Assembly (NCBI GenBank): GCA_002385745.1
Contig: DGEC01000074.1
Location: 1 to 30,837 of the forward strand
Source: Firmicutes bacterium UBA3936
Lineage (GTDB): Bacteria > Bacillota > Dethiobacteria > Dethiobacterales > Dethiobacteraceae
Length of the DNA stretch: 30,837 nt
Direction of reading: 5' to 3'
Positions 7,340 through 15,124 of this stretch are shown in pieces; the stretch's first letter is position 1; each line of letters begins with the position of its first letter. Both the position numbers and the translations under genes were made by a program. The notes under the pieces were generated by a model. It had not been told where the DNA came from. It did no database searches and was given only the letters and a program-made list of their open reading frames with translations.

Positions 7340-7897
7340 ATGGTTGATGAAGTATATAAAGATGCAGAAGCCAGGATGGGAAAAGCCGTATCGGTGTTAA
7401 AGCAGGATTTTGCCACCCTGCGCGCCGGACGGGCAACTCCGGCACTGCTGGACAAAATAACGGTAGATTATTACGGGTCGTCTTTACCGATTAACCAGTT
7501 GGCAAACATATCAGCACCGGAACCGCGCCTGCTGGTAATTCAGCCATGGGACAAAAGTGCTGTTCCTGAAATAGAAAGGGCTATTCTGAAATCCGACCTG
7601 GGATTGAATCCGAACACGGACGGTTCGGTAATCAGGCTGGCAATTCCGCAATTGACGGAAGAACGCAGAAAGGAACTTGTAAAAGTAATAAAAAAGAAAG
7701 CAGAAGAATGCAGGATCGCCATTCGCAATATCCGCCGCGACGCCAATGAAAAATTAAAGCGCCTGGAAAAACAAAGTGATATTACCGAAGACGATTATCA
7801 TAAAGCACAGGCGGAAGTTCAAAAAATTACGGATAAGATGATTGAATCTGTAGATAAAATACTGGCCGACAAAGAGAAAGAGATTATGGAGGTCTGA
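7340..7897 (+). CDS. frr: Ribosome recycling factor
   Basis: RRF works with EF-G to split post-termination ribosomes. At 185 residues it matches the family. Visible landmarks are MGKAVSVLKQDFATLRAGRA (first long helix of the three-helix bundle), the hinge and small domain around DYYGSSLPINQLANISAPEP, and the returning helices with IAIRNIRRDANEKLKRLEKQ. ATG 7340 lies two bases after the pyrH stop, with GGGGGAG upstream, so translation is coupled to pyrH. Confidence 0.97.
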   Translation: MVDEVYKDAEARMGKAVSVLKQDFATLRAGRATPALLDKITVDYYGSSLPINQLANISAPEPRLLVIQPWDKSAVPEIERAILKSDLGLNPNTDGSVIRLAIPQLTEERRKELVKVIKKKAEECRIAIRNIRRDANEKLKRLEKQSDITEDDYHKAQAEVQKITDKMIESVDKILADKEKEIMEV

Positions 7898-7903
7898 GAA
7901 TGC

Positions 7904-8131
7904 GTGGGAAATGCTCCTGATGTTTTGGCATATCCCCTGGAAGAGGCATTGCAAATACTGCAAGCCAATGGTTTTACAGTAAAGATCAGGCGTACCGCAC
8001 CACCTGGGGCCGCATCATGCCGCGGAACAGAGCGAGTTGTCAGGTTGCGCCGGGCCGTGGAGGGCAAAGCTGTTGAAATAACGGTTGCAGAGGAAAGCCC
8101 AGGCCCAAGGCCGGGGAAAAACAACGTTTAA
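7904..8131 (+). CDS. Small PASTA-like protein between frr and uppS
   Basis: A 75-residue protein. The pattern YPLEEALQILQANGFTVKI, then a variable loop, then ERVVRLRRAVEGKAVEITVA resembles one PASTA repeat (the domain of penicillin-binding proteins and PrkC-type kinases): an Ala-Leu helix ending in a Gly turn, then beta strands ending in hydrophobic-Thr-Val-Ala. There is no signal peptide or membrane helix, so it should be cytoplasmic, which is odd for PASTA. GTG 7904 is used because GGAGG lies about 11 bases upstream; an ATG at 7900 gives only six codons. It is tightly placed between translation and lipid-carrier genes. The PASTA assignment is pattern recognition, not a search result. Confidence 0.7.
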   Translation: MGNAPDVLAYPLEEALQILQANGFTVKIRRTAPPGAASCRGTERVVRLRRAVEGKAVEITVAEESPGPRPGKNNV

Positions 8132-8176
8132 TAAACAGCCCCGGATGAGGGTGTGAAGTTATTTGAGGTGGTGCTC

Positions 8177-8944
8177 TTGTCTTTTTCATTATCCGGTCTT
8201 TTGTTCCGTCAAAGAAAAAATAAGCAGGATAATAAAGATGCTCATCTACCCCGCCATGTAGCCATAATCATGGATGGCAACGGGCGTTGGGCGGCACGCC
8301 GCAGACTGCCGCGGACTGCAGGCCATTATGCCGGCATGACTGCTTTGCGCCGTATTGTCCGCTGTGCCAGTGAGCTTGGAATTGCTGTGCTCACCGTTTA
8401 CGCATTTTCAACGGAAAACTGGACAAGGCCCAAAGAAGAAGTAGATTTCCTGATGAAACTGCCCCAGGAGTTTTTAGAAGTTGACCTGCCGGAGTTAAAA
8501 AGAAATAATGTCCGGGTTAAATTGTCAGGCAACCCCGGAGGGCTGCCTTCCCATACCCGGGAAGCGGTGGAAACTGCCGTTGCTGAAACGGCAAACAATA
8601 CGGGAATGGTGCTTAACTTTGCCCTTAATTACGGGGGGCGTGACGAAATAGTGCGGGCAGTTCGAAAAATTGCCGCCGCGGTTGCAGAAGGCACTGTCAA
8701 ACCTGAAGAAATTGACGAAGAATTCTTTAACAAATTTCTGTATACGGCAGACCTTCCGGACCCGGATTTGCTGATACGCTGCAGCGGAGAAATACGCCTG
8801 AGCAACTTCCTGTTGTGGCAGCTGGCATATGCTGAACTCTGGTTCACCGACGTTTACTGGCCTGATTTCAACAAGCAGCATTTTATGGCCGCCATCGAAG
8901 CATACCGGAAACGCGACAGGCGCTTTGGCGGTGTCAGGCCGTAG
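8177..8944 (+). CDS. uppS: Isoprenyl transferase (undecaprenyl diphosphate synthase)
   Basis: cis-Prenyltransferase that adds isopentenyl units to farnesyl diphosphate, giving the undecaprenyl carrier for cell-wall synthesis. Signatures are HVAIIMDGNGRWA with the catalytic Asp, HYAGMTALRRIV, TVYAFSTENWTRP, NFALNYGGRDEI, and the C-terminal PDPDLLIRCSGE followed by RLSNFLLWQLAYAELWFTD. The motif normally reads RTSGE, so Cys replaces Thr here. The start is uncertain: TTG 8177 has a perfect GAGGTG at ideal distance and gives about 255 residues, while GTG 8153 (263 residues) has a poorly spaced site. It leads a run of lipid and isoprenoid genes (cdsA, dxr, rseP, ispG). Confidence 0.94.
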   Translation: MSFSLSGLLFRQRKNKQDNKDAHLPRHVAIIMDGNGRWAARRRLPRTAGHYAGMTALRRIVRCASELGIAVLTVYAFSTENWTRPKEEVDFLMKLPQEFLEVDLPELKRNNVRVKLSGNPGGLPSHTREAVETAVAETANNTGMVLNFALNYGGRDEIVRAVRKIAAAVAEGTVKPEEIDEEFFNKFLYTADLPDPDLLIRCSGEIRLSNFLLWQLAYAELWFTDVYWPDFNKQHFMAAIEAYRKRDRRFGGVRP

Positions 8945-8954
8945 GAGGGATTAA

Positions 8955-9731
8955 ATGCTAAAACAGCGTCTATTCGCTGCTTTGATAGCCATACCCATGG
9001 TTTTGGCACTTAGCTGGGTGGGGGGTGCACTTTTTTCCCTGGCTGTCTGCATTCTCGGCATTCTGGCTTTGCACGAATTTTACAGCATGTGCCAAATTAC
9101 CGGCCGCTTTACTAAAGGATGCGGGTACTTCGGCTGTCTTTTGCTTTTAACTGCAGCCTGGCTGGGTGGGATTAACTGGCTTTTGGCTGCACTAATTTTC
9201 TTTTTTTTGCTGCTTAATACCTGCTGGATTTTTCTTTATCCCTTTGATTTCAAGTATTTAGCGGCTGTACTCTGGGGGCAGCTTTATATTCCGTTTCTTT
9301 TATCATTTTTTATCTTGCTCAGGTCCCTGGAGAACGGCTTTTTTTTGCTTTTTAGCGCAATACTGGCAACCTGGGCTTCAGACAGCGGAGCCTATTTTTT
9401 CGGACTTGCCCTGGGAAGGCATAAAATGCTTCCCGCTGTCAGTCCGAAAAAGTCATGGGAAGGAGCAATAGGAGGGTTGCTTGCCGCAGCCGTGGTTATC
9501 GCTGTTTTCGCTCCCTATTTTAGCCTTGACAGGCCTGCAGGCTTTTTGCTCGGCCTCTTCTTTTCCCTGGCCGGCCAGATAGGCGACCTGGCTGAATCCG
9601 CCCTAAAGCGCTGGGCCAATAAAAAGGATTCAGGCAAGTTCTTGCCGGGCCATGGCGGCTTTTTGGACCGTTTGGACAGTTTGCTGTTTGCGGTTCCGCT
9701 GGCATACTTTGTTTATGTTTTTCTTTTCTAA
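8955..9731 (+). CDS. cdsA: Phosphatidate cytidylyltransferase (CDP-diglyceride synthase)
   Basis: Integral membrane enzyme that makes CDP-diacylglycerol from phosphatidic acid and CTP, the entry point to bacterial phospholipids. The 258-residue sequence is very hydrophobic with about seven or eight membrane segments. The C-terminal family signature is present: SALKRWANKKDSGKFLPGHG followed by GFLDRLDSL, with the conserved Asp residues. ATG 8955 follows GGAGGG, ten bases after uppS. Position between uppS and dxr is the usual one. Confidence 0.95.
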   Translation: MLKQRLFAALIAIPMVLALSWVGGALFSLAVCILGILALHEFYSMCQITGRFTKGCGYFGCLLLLTAAWLGGINWLLAALIFFFLLLNTCWIFLYPFDFKYLAAVLWGQLYIPFLLSFFILLRSLENGFFLLFSAILATWASDSGAYFFGLALGRHKMLPAVSPKKSWEGAIGGLLAAAVVIAVFAPYFSLDRPAGFLLGLFFSLAGQIGDLAESALKRWANKKDSGKFLPGHGGFLDRLDSLLFAVPLAYFVYVFLF

Positions 9732-9748
9732 CCCCGAAGGAGGAAGCA

Positions 9749-10900
9749 ATGAAGCTACTGACCGTACTTGGATCAACCGGCTCAATCGGCAGGCAGACAC
9801 TGGAAGTTGTTGCCGGCAATCCCGGCCTCTTCTCCATCTACGCCCTGGCGGCAAACAGCCGGGTGAAGCTATTGGCGGAACAGGCCAGGCGGTTTAAGGC
9901 AAAAAAGGCAGTAATTGCTGACAAGAGATATTACGGAGAGTTAAAAAACCGCCTGGCAGATACAAATACTAAGGTAGCTGCAGGCAGGACTGCATTATGT
10001 GAATTGGCAGCCGACATGCAGCCTCAGCTTGTTGTCAATGCTCTTGTGGGATTTGCCGGATTGGAACCCACGCTTTTAGCCCTGCAGGCCGGGAAAAAGG
10101 TGGCACTGGCCAATAAGGAGTCCCTGGTAGCAGGAGGGCACCTGGTAATGCCTCTTGCCATGGAAAACAAGATTATTCCGATTGACAGCGAACATTCCGC
10201 CATCTTCCAGTGTTTACAGGGAGAACGGGCGGAAAGTGTGGAAAGCATTGTTCTGACAGCTTCCGGCGGCCCTTTCTGGGGCCGGACCGTCCCGGAACTG
10301 GAAAACGCAACGCCCGAAGAAGCAATACGCCATCCGAACTGGCGAATGGGAAAAAAGATTTCAGTTGATTCTGCCACAATGATGAACAAAGGGCTGGAAG
10401 TAATAGAAGCCCATTGGCTTTTTAAACTGGATTACGATAAAATAAAAGTGCTGGTTCAACGGGAAAGCATTGTGCATTCCCTGGTAACTTTTATTGACGG
10501 TGCCGTACTTGCGCAGTTAGGCATGCCTGATATGAGGGTGCCGATTCAATATGCCCTGACTTACCCGCAAAGAATGACAAGCAGCGCAGCACGGATACCG
10601 TGGAGTAAACTGGATAAATTGTCATTTACCCCGGTCAGGGAAGACAGCTTTGCTTGTCTGGCACTGGCATACCGTGCCGGCAGAACAGGAGGAAGCATGC
10701 CTGCTGTTATGAATGCCGCCAATGAGGAAGCAGTCGGCATGTTCCTGTCAGGAAAAATAAAGTTTTTGGACATCCCTCGTATAATAGAATTCGTAATGAA
10801 TAAACATAAAGTGATTGCTGTACCTGACTATTCCTGCCTTGTCGAAGTAGACAGGGAAGGAAGGCTGCTGGCCAGGGAGTATGCCAAAAAGAAAGGATGA
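9749..10900 (+). CDS. dxr: 1-deoxy-D-xylulose-5-phosphate reductoisomerase
   Basis: Second step of the MEP isoprenoid pathway: NADPH- and Mg-dependent conversion of DXP to MEP. The 383 residues are typical. The NADPH-binding start is LGSTGSIGRQTLEV. ALANKESLVAGG precedes the metal and substrate residues in PIDSEHSAIFQ, and SVDSATMMNKGLEVIEAHWL is the catalytic loop block; the C-terminal domain contains NAANEEAV. ATG 9749 has AAGGAGGAAG upstream. With ispG in the same cluster, it indicates that this organism uses the MEP route. Confidence 0.97.
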   Translation: MKLLTVLGSTGSIGRQTLEVVAGNPGLFSIYALAANSRVKLLAEQARRFKAKKAVIADKRYYGELKNRLADTNTKVAAGRTALCELAADMQPQLVVNALVGFAGLEPTLLALQAGKKVALANKESLVAGGHLVMPLAMENKIIPIDSEHSAIFQCLQGERAESVESIVLTASGGPFWGRTVPELENATPEEAIRHPNWRMGKKISVDSATMMNKGLEVIEAHWLFKLDYDKIKVLVQRESIVHSLVTFIDGAVLAQLGMPDMRVPIQYALTYPQRMTSSAARIPWSKLDKLSFTPVREDSFACLALAYRAGRTGGSMPAVMNAANEEAVGMFLSGKIKFLDIPRIIEFVMNKHKVIAVPDYSCLVEVDREGRLLAREYAKKKG

Positions 10901-10905
10901 GATAG

Positions 10906-11925
10906 TTGCTGACGCTAATAGCAGCTGTGATTATTTTTGGTTTGCTGATTTTTTGCCATGAATTCGGGCATTTCATAGTAGCCAAGAAAACGGGCATAGG
11001 TGTTATTGAATTTGCCGTCGGATTCGGCCCCAAAATATTCAGTTTTAAAAGAGGCGAAACAGTATACTCGCTGCGCGCTTTTCCCCTGGGCGGCTTTAAC
11101 CGCATGGCAGATGATATGGAAGAAGAATCACCGGCAAGCTTTAATGCTCACCCCGTCTGGAAGCGCTTTATCACCATAGCCGCCGGACCGCTGATGAATT
11201 TTCTCCTGACAGTACTGTTCTTTTCACTGCTCTATTATGCCTTTCTCGGCGTTCCGGACTTGGATTCAACGGTGATTGGGGAATTGCTGCCGGATGGCAG
11301 GGCAGTGGAAGCGGGGCTGCAAAAAAATGACAGGATTATTGCCATAAACGGCGAGCAGGTTAGCGACTGGCAGGAAGTGGTAAATATTATTCATTCCCAT
11401 CCCGAAGAAGAAATTACAATTGCCTACGAGCGGGACGGTGTGGTCTTTGAAACAGATGTAATCCCTAAATACGATGAACAAACAGGTGCCGGCATGATCG
11501 GCATCCAGGTAGACACCCGCAAGTACAGTTTTTTTGCCTCACTGCGCTTGGGAATTAACAATACTGTCTGGCTAATCCGCTTTATGGTTGCCAGTATTGC
11601 CCGCATGATTACGGGCAGGGCTCCCGCCGATGTGGTGGGCCCGGTTGGTATCATCCGAATTGTCGGCGAGGCAGCCCGCATGGGTACTGTAAACCTTATT
11701 AATCTTGCTGCTATAATCAGCCTCAACTTTGGAATTATTAACCTCCTGCCCTTTCCTGCCCTTGACGGCAGCCGGCTGATTTTCCTGGCTATTGAAGGTC
11801 TGAGAGGACGCCCTATAAATCGGCAGGTAGAATCTCTCATTCATCTTGTTGGGTTTGCTTTTCTCATGATTTTAATGATTGTTATCGCTTACCGTGACAT
11901 AATTAACTTTTCCGTTCCATTCTGA
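10906..11925 (+). CDS. rseP: Site-2 protease family zinc metalloprotease RseP/RasP
   Basis: Intramembrane protease that cleaves anti-sigma factors and leftover signal peptides. The 339-residue protein has the zinc site HEFGH at about 18-22 in the first membrane helix, a GFGPKIFSF and FPLGGFNRM block, and a central PDZ domain (about 120-195, with GLQKNDRIIAINGEQV). The third zinc ligand lies in the LDGSRLIF motif near the C-terminus, between further membrane helices. The start is TTG 10906, with AAAGGA 8 bases upstream, five bases after dxr. The downstream gene ispG starts after nine bases. Confidence 0.95.
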   Translation: MLTLIAAVIIFGLLIFCHEFGHFIVAKKTGIGVIEFAVGFGPKIFSFKRGETVYSLRAFPLGGFNRMADDMEEESPASFNAHPVWKRFITIAAGPLMNFLLTVLFFSLLYYAFLGVPDLDSTVIGELLPDGRAVEAGLQKNDRIIAINGEQVSDWQEVVNIIHSHPEEEITIAYERDGVVFETDVIPKYDEQTGAGMIGIQVDTRKYSFFASLRLGINNTVWLIRFMVASIARMITGRAPADVVGPVGIIRIVGEAARMGTVNLINLAAIISLNFGIINLLPFPALDGSRLIFLAIEGLRGRPINRQVESLIHLVGFAFLMILMIVIAYRDIINFSVPF

Positions 11926-11934
11926 GGGATTAAT

Positions 11935-13011
11935 ATGATTACAAGGGAAAAAACAAGGCCTGTGCAGGTTGGCGGGCTGACAATCGGCGGAGGGGCTCCG
12001 GTTGTTATCCAGTCCATGACGAATACCAAAACATCCGATGTTTCTTCAACGCTGAAGCAAATCAGGGAACTTAAAGAAGCGGGCTGCGAACTGGTAAGGG
12101 TTGCTGTTCGTGATGAGGAGGCTGTAGCGGCCCTTTCTGCCATTTGCAGGGAATCACCGCTGCCGGTGATAGCGGATATTCATTTTAACTACCGGCTTGC
12201 GCTGGCCGCCATGGATGCCGGAGCGGCTAAAATCAGGATTAATCCGGGGAATATAGGCGGCAAGGACAGGCTGGCGCAAATCTTTGAACGGGCGGGCGAA
12301 AAAAATATTCCATTGAGGATAGGTGTTAATGCCGGCTCTCTGGAAAAAAAACTCCGCGAGAAATATGGCGGTGTCTCGGCGGAGGCATTGGTGGAATCGG
12401 CTCTCAAACATATTCGCCTGGCCGAGGACAGCTCTTTTCGAGAGATTGTTGTTTCGCTGAAAGCTTCTTCGGTGCCACTGACAGTGGCTGCCTACCGTTT
12501 AATGGCCGAAGTTGTGGATTACCCGCTGCATCTGGGAATAACCGAAGCCGGGTCTGAATTCAGCGGTACGGTATATTCAGCCGTCGGTATAGGTGCACTG
12601 CTTTTGGACGGGCTGGGAGATACAATACGCGTTTCCCTGACTGCCTCCCCGGAGACGGAAATAAGGGTAGCCAAGGAGATTCTGGCCGCTGCCGGGGTCA
12701 GGCATTTTGGCCCCAGAGTTATTTCCTGCCCGACTTGCGGGCGAACCGGGGTGAATTTACAGTCCATGGCAAAGGAAGTTGAAAAAAGGGTTGCAGGGAT
12801 CAGAGAACCGTTGACGCTGGCAGTCATGGGGTGTGAAGTCAACGGCCCCGGTGAAGCAGGCGATGCCGATCTGGGAATTGCCTGCGGTAAAAATGCAGGA
12901 TTAATATTCTGCCGCGGTAAAATACTTAAAAAAGTTGAGCAGGAAAGACTGGTTGATGAGTTTATGCAGGCTTTGGAAAAATTGCTTGCCGGGAAAGACG
13001 ATGAGCGCTGA
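11935..13011 (+). CDS. ispG: 4-hydroxy-3-methylbut-2-en-1-yl diphosphate synthase (IspG/GcpE)
   Basis: Iron-sulfur enzyme of the MEP pathway that reduces methylerythritol cyclodiphosphate to HMBPP. It has 358 residues, the single-domain bacterial form. The [4Fe-4S] ligands are visible: Cys265 and Cys268 in SCPTCGRT, Cys300 in MGCEVNGPGE, and Glu307, with the same spacing as E. coli IspG. The N-terminal TIM barrel shows VIQSMTNTKTSD and VIADIHFNYRLAL. ATG 11935 follows GAGGGA. It closes the uppS-cdsA-dxr-rseP-ispG run; proS and polC, often next in related genomes, are not here. Confidence 0.97.
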   Translation: MITREKTRPVQVGGLTIGGGAPVVIQSMTNTKTSDVSSTLKQIRELKEAGCELVRVAVRDEEAVAALSAICRESPLPVIADIHFNYRLALAAMDAGAAKIRINPGNIGGKDRLAQIFERAGEKNIPLRIGVNAGSLEKKLREKYGGVSAEALVESALKHIRLAEDSSFREIVVSLKASSVPLTVAAYRLMAEVVDYPLHLGITEAGSEFSGTVYSAVGIGALLLDGLGDTIRVSLTASPETEIRVAKEILAAAGVRHFGPRVISCPTCGRTGVNLQSMAKEVEKRVAGIREPLTLAVMGCEVNGPGEAGDADLGIACGKNAGLIFCRGKILKKVEQERLVDEFMQALEKLLAGKDDER

Positions 13012-13032
13012 TTTTTGCCTGTACTCCCGTGC

Positions 13033-13061
13033 TTGCAGTTTCCTGCCCGATGTGATAGAAT
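13033..13061 (+). promoter_or_regulatory. Sigma-A promoter for the rimP-nusA-infB operon
   Basis: TTGCAG (13033-13038), a 17-base spacer, then TAGAAT (13056-13061); each hexamer has five of six or near-consensus bases. It is the only good promoter between ispG and rimP. Predicted start is near 13068, giving a leader of about 128 bases that contains two perfect hairpins. Confidence 0.7.
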
Positions 13062-13094
13062 ATTTTCGCTGACAATGAGCAGAATTTTGCACAG

Positions 13095-13116
13095 AAGAGT
13101 GGGGTTCCCCACTCTT
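13095..13116 (+). terminator. Leader hairpin, possible attenuator upstream of rimP
   Basis: AAGAGTGGGG (13095-13104) is perfectly complementary to CCCCACTCTT (13107-13116), leaving two central Ts (in practice a four-base loop). It is followed by AAGTTTTAA, a weak T-run. It lies inside the predicted transcript, so partial termination or an mRNA-stability role is plausible. Confidence 0.55.
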
Positions 13117-13158
13117 AAGTTTTAACCGGGAAGACGGTGCTTTAAGATAAGAAACTTC

Positions 13159-13178
13159 ACAGGTAATTTGTTACCTGT
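13159..13178 (+). promoter_or_regulatory. Second leader hairpin just before the rimP ribosome binding site
   Basis: ACAGGTAA (13159-13166) pairs perfectly with TTACCTGT (13171-13178) over a TTTG loop. It ends seven bases before the GGGGAGGG ribosome binding site at 13185-13192. It has no T-run, so it is a stability or translational-control element rather than a terminator. Confidence 0.5.
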
Positions 13179-13195
13179 AAAGCAGGGGAGGGTTT

Positions 13196-13657
13196 ATTGT
13201 CTCACAGTTAACCGATAAGCTGCAACGGATGGCTGAGCCCATTGCTGCAGGACTAAAGCTGGAAATCGTTGATGTGGAATACGTCAGGGAAGGGGGGCAG
13301 AACGTTCTCAGGTTTCTGATCGATAAAGAAGGCGGCGTTACTCTTGATGACTGTGAAGCTTTAAGCCGTTTACTGGACATTGAGCTGGACAGAATAGACC
13401 CTATTGAGCATAGTTATGTCTTGCAGGTATCTTCACCGGGAATTGAAAGGCCGCTTAAGAAGAAGGAGGACTATCAACGCTTCAGTGGACGCCGGGCATG
13501 TCTCAGACTGTATGCGCCCCTGGAAGGCAGGAAGGTTTTTGAAGGCACTATTGTTGCCTTGCAGGATAATACAGTACTTTTGGGAACGGACGAAAACATC
13601 GTAGTAAGAATCCCTTTGGAAAAAGTAGCAAAAGCTAATCTTGTATATGAGGACTAA
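13196..13657 (+). CDS. rimP: Ribosome maturation factor RimP, probable ATT start
   Basis: RimP binds the pre-30S subunit and helps its assembly. The body is clear: EIVDVEYVREGGQNVLRF with LID, GGVTLDDCEALSRLLDIELD, SYVLQVSSPGIERPLKKKED, then an SH3-like C-terminal half. The first ATG in frame (13229) has no ribosome binding site and would remove the usual first helix. Upstream, the frame reads VSQLTDKLQR, matching the family N-terminus, and a strong GGGGAGGG ends four bases before ATT 13196. The nearby TTG 13197 is out of frame and stops after four codons. ATT, the start known from infC, gives 153 residues, the usual size. A one-base sequence error near a TTG start is the alternative. Confidence 0.88.
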   Translation: MVSQLTDKLQRMAEPIAAGLKLEIVDVEYVREGGQNVLRFLIDKEGGVTLDDCEALSRLLDIELDRIDPIEHSYVLQVSSPGIERPLKKKEDYQRFSGRRACLRLYAPLEGRKVFEGTIVALQDNTVLLGTDENIVVRIPLEKVAKANLVYED

Positions 13658-13683
13658 GACAGGAAGGGAGGGTATATTCCGGC

Positions 13684-14853
13684 ATGAATGAAGAATTTAT
13701 GTCTGCTTTAAATGCCATTGAAAAGGAAAAAGGAATAAGCAAGGAAATTCTTTTTGAGGCCATTGAAGCAGCCCTTGTCTCAGCCTACAGGCGCAATTTT
13801 TCTACTGCTGCCAATGTCAGGGTCGTTTTGGACCGTGAGAAGGGAAGCATAAAAGTTTTCAGACGCCTGACAGTCGTCGAGGAAGTAACCCAGCCGCAAA
13901 TGGAAATTTCACTGGCGGAAGCAAAGAAGATTGATCCTGCCTATGAAATAAACGATGTGGTAGAAAAGGAAGTAACACCGAAGAATTTTGGCAGAATTGC
14001 AGCCCAGACTGCAAAACAGGTAGTCATACAACGAATTCGTGAAGCTGAAAGGGAAATGGTATTTGATGAATTCAGCGACAGGGAAGAGGATATTATCACC
14101 GGGATAGTGCAGCGTATTGATCAAAAAAATATTATAGTCGATCTGGGAAAGACGGAGGCAGTTCTTCTGCCTGCTGAACAGATGCCCGGCGATGATTACA
14201 GGCAGGGAGCAAGAATAAAGGCATATATTACCGAAGTGCGCAAAACCACGAAAGGCCCGCAGATTTTTATATCCCGGACACATCCGGGGTTGTTAAAGCG
14301 TCTTTTCGAACTTGAAGTGCCGGAGATTTACGACGGCACGGTAGAAATCAAATCAGTTGCAAGAGAGGCGGGTTCACGTTCAAAACTGGCGGTACACTCC
14401 AATAATAAAGATGTAGATCCGGTCGGTGCCTGTGTGGGCCCCAAAGGTTCCCGTGTACAGGCCATCGTCAACGAACTGCGCGGGGAAAAGATTGATATCG
14501 TAAAATGGGATGAGGACCCGGAAGATTACGTTGCCAATTCCTTGTCTCCCGCCAAGGTAGTTTCTGTCAGCCTGCAAACAGACCAAAAAATCGCGAGTGT
14601 GGTTGTTCCTGATTATCAATTGTCTCTGGCAATCGGCAAAGAAGGGCAGAATGTCAGGTTGGCTGCAAAGTTAACGGGCTGGAAAATTGACATAACCAGT
14701 GAAAGCCAGTCCCCGGAAGCAAAAATGCCCAAAGAGAACCCTTTGCCCGATGATAGCAGCGAGACCGTAGAAGAATCCGAAACAGCTGAAATCAATGTTT
14801 CAGAGGCAGGTGCGGATACCGCCATGGAGGCTGATAATGTTGAGAACCCGTAA
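13684..14853 (+). CDS. nusA: Transcription termination/antitermination factor NusA
   Basis: RNA polymerase-associated factor that modulates pausing and termination. It has 389 residues: N-terminal polymerase-binding domain (about 1-125, with the MNEEFMSALNAIEKEKGISK start), S1 domain (about 130-200, IITGIVQRIDQKNIIVDLGK), KH1 and KH2 domains (about 200-345, with VGACVGPKGSRVQAIVNEL and LAIGKEGQNVRLAAKLTGW), and an acidic disordered tail. It lacks the C-terminal acidic repeats of proteobacterial NusA, as expected for Bacillota. ATG 13684 has GGAGG at a long spacing of 12 bases. It follows rimP as usual and overlaps rnpM by 17 bases. Confidence 0.96.
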   Translation: MNEEFMSALNAIEKEKGISKEILFEAIEAALVSAYRRNFSTAANVRVVLDREKGSIKVFRRLTVVEEVTQPQMEISLAEAKKIDPAYEINDVVEKEVTPKNFGRIAAQTAKQVVIQRIREAEREMVFDEFSDREEDIITGIVQRIDQKNIIVDLGKTEAVLLPAEQMPGDDYRQGARIKAYITEVRKTTKGPQIFISRTHPGLLKRLFELEVPEIYDGTVEIKSVAREAGSRSKLAVHSNNKDVDPVGACVGPKGSRVQAIVNELRGEKIDIVKWDEDPEDYVANSLSPAKVVSVSLQTDQKIASVVVPDYQLSLAIGKEGQNVRLAAKLTGWKIDITSESQSPEAKMPKENPLPDDSSETVEESETAEINVSEAGADTAMEADNVENP

Positions 14854-15124
14854 AAAACCTTTGCGTACTTGCGTTGGCTGCCGGCAAAAAAGTGATAAAA
14901 GGGAATTGCTGCGGATTGTGCGGACGCCGGAGGGGAAAATCGAGATAGATCCCACGGGGAAAAAAGCAGGCCGCGGCACCTATATCTGCAAAAAACGCAG
15001 CTGTTTGGAAAAGGCAGCTAAAGGAAAGAGTTTGGAACACAGTCTCAAGCATCCGGTATCTCCTGACATTATAGCCGAGCTGGCGGCCGGGCTGCCGGCA
15101 GATGATAATAATGGCGAAGTATAA
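14837..15124 (+). CDS. rnpM: RNase P modulator RnpM (YlxR, DUF448)
   Basis: Small RNA-binding protein (95 residues) of the YlxR family, in Bacillus reported to bind RNase P RNA and modulate its activity. The signature RTCVGCRQKSDKRELLRIVR is intact, followed by the GRGTYICKKRSCLEKA block with two further Cys. ATG 14837 overlaps the end of nusA, with GGAGG 6 bases upstream; a longer frame from 14795 has no such site. It overlaps the next gene, so nusA, rnpM and ylxQ are translationally coupled. Confidence 0.93.
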   Translation: MLRTRKKPLRTCVGCRQKSDKRELLRIVRTPEGKIEIDPTGKKAGRGTYICKKRSCLEKAAKGKSLEHSLKHPVSPDIIAELAAGLPADDNNGEV

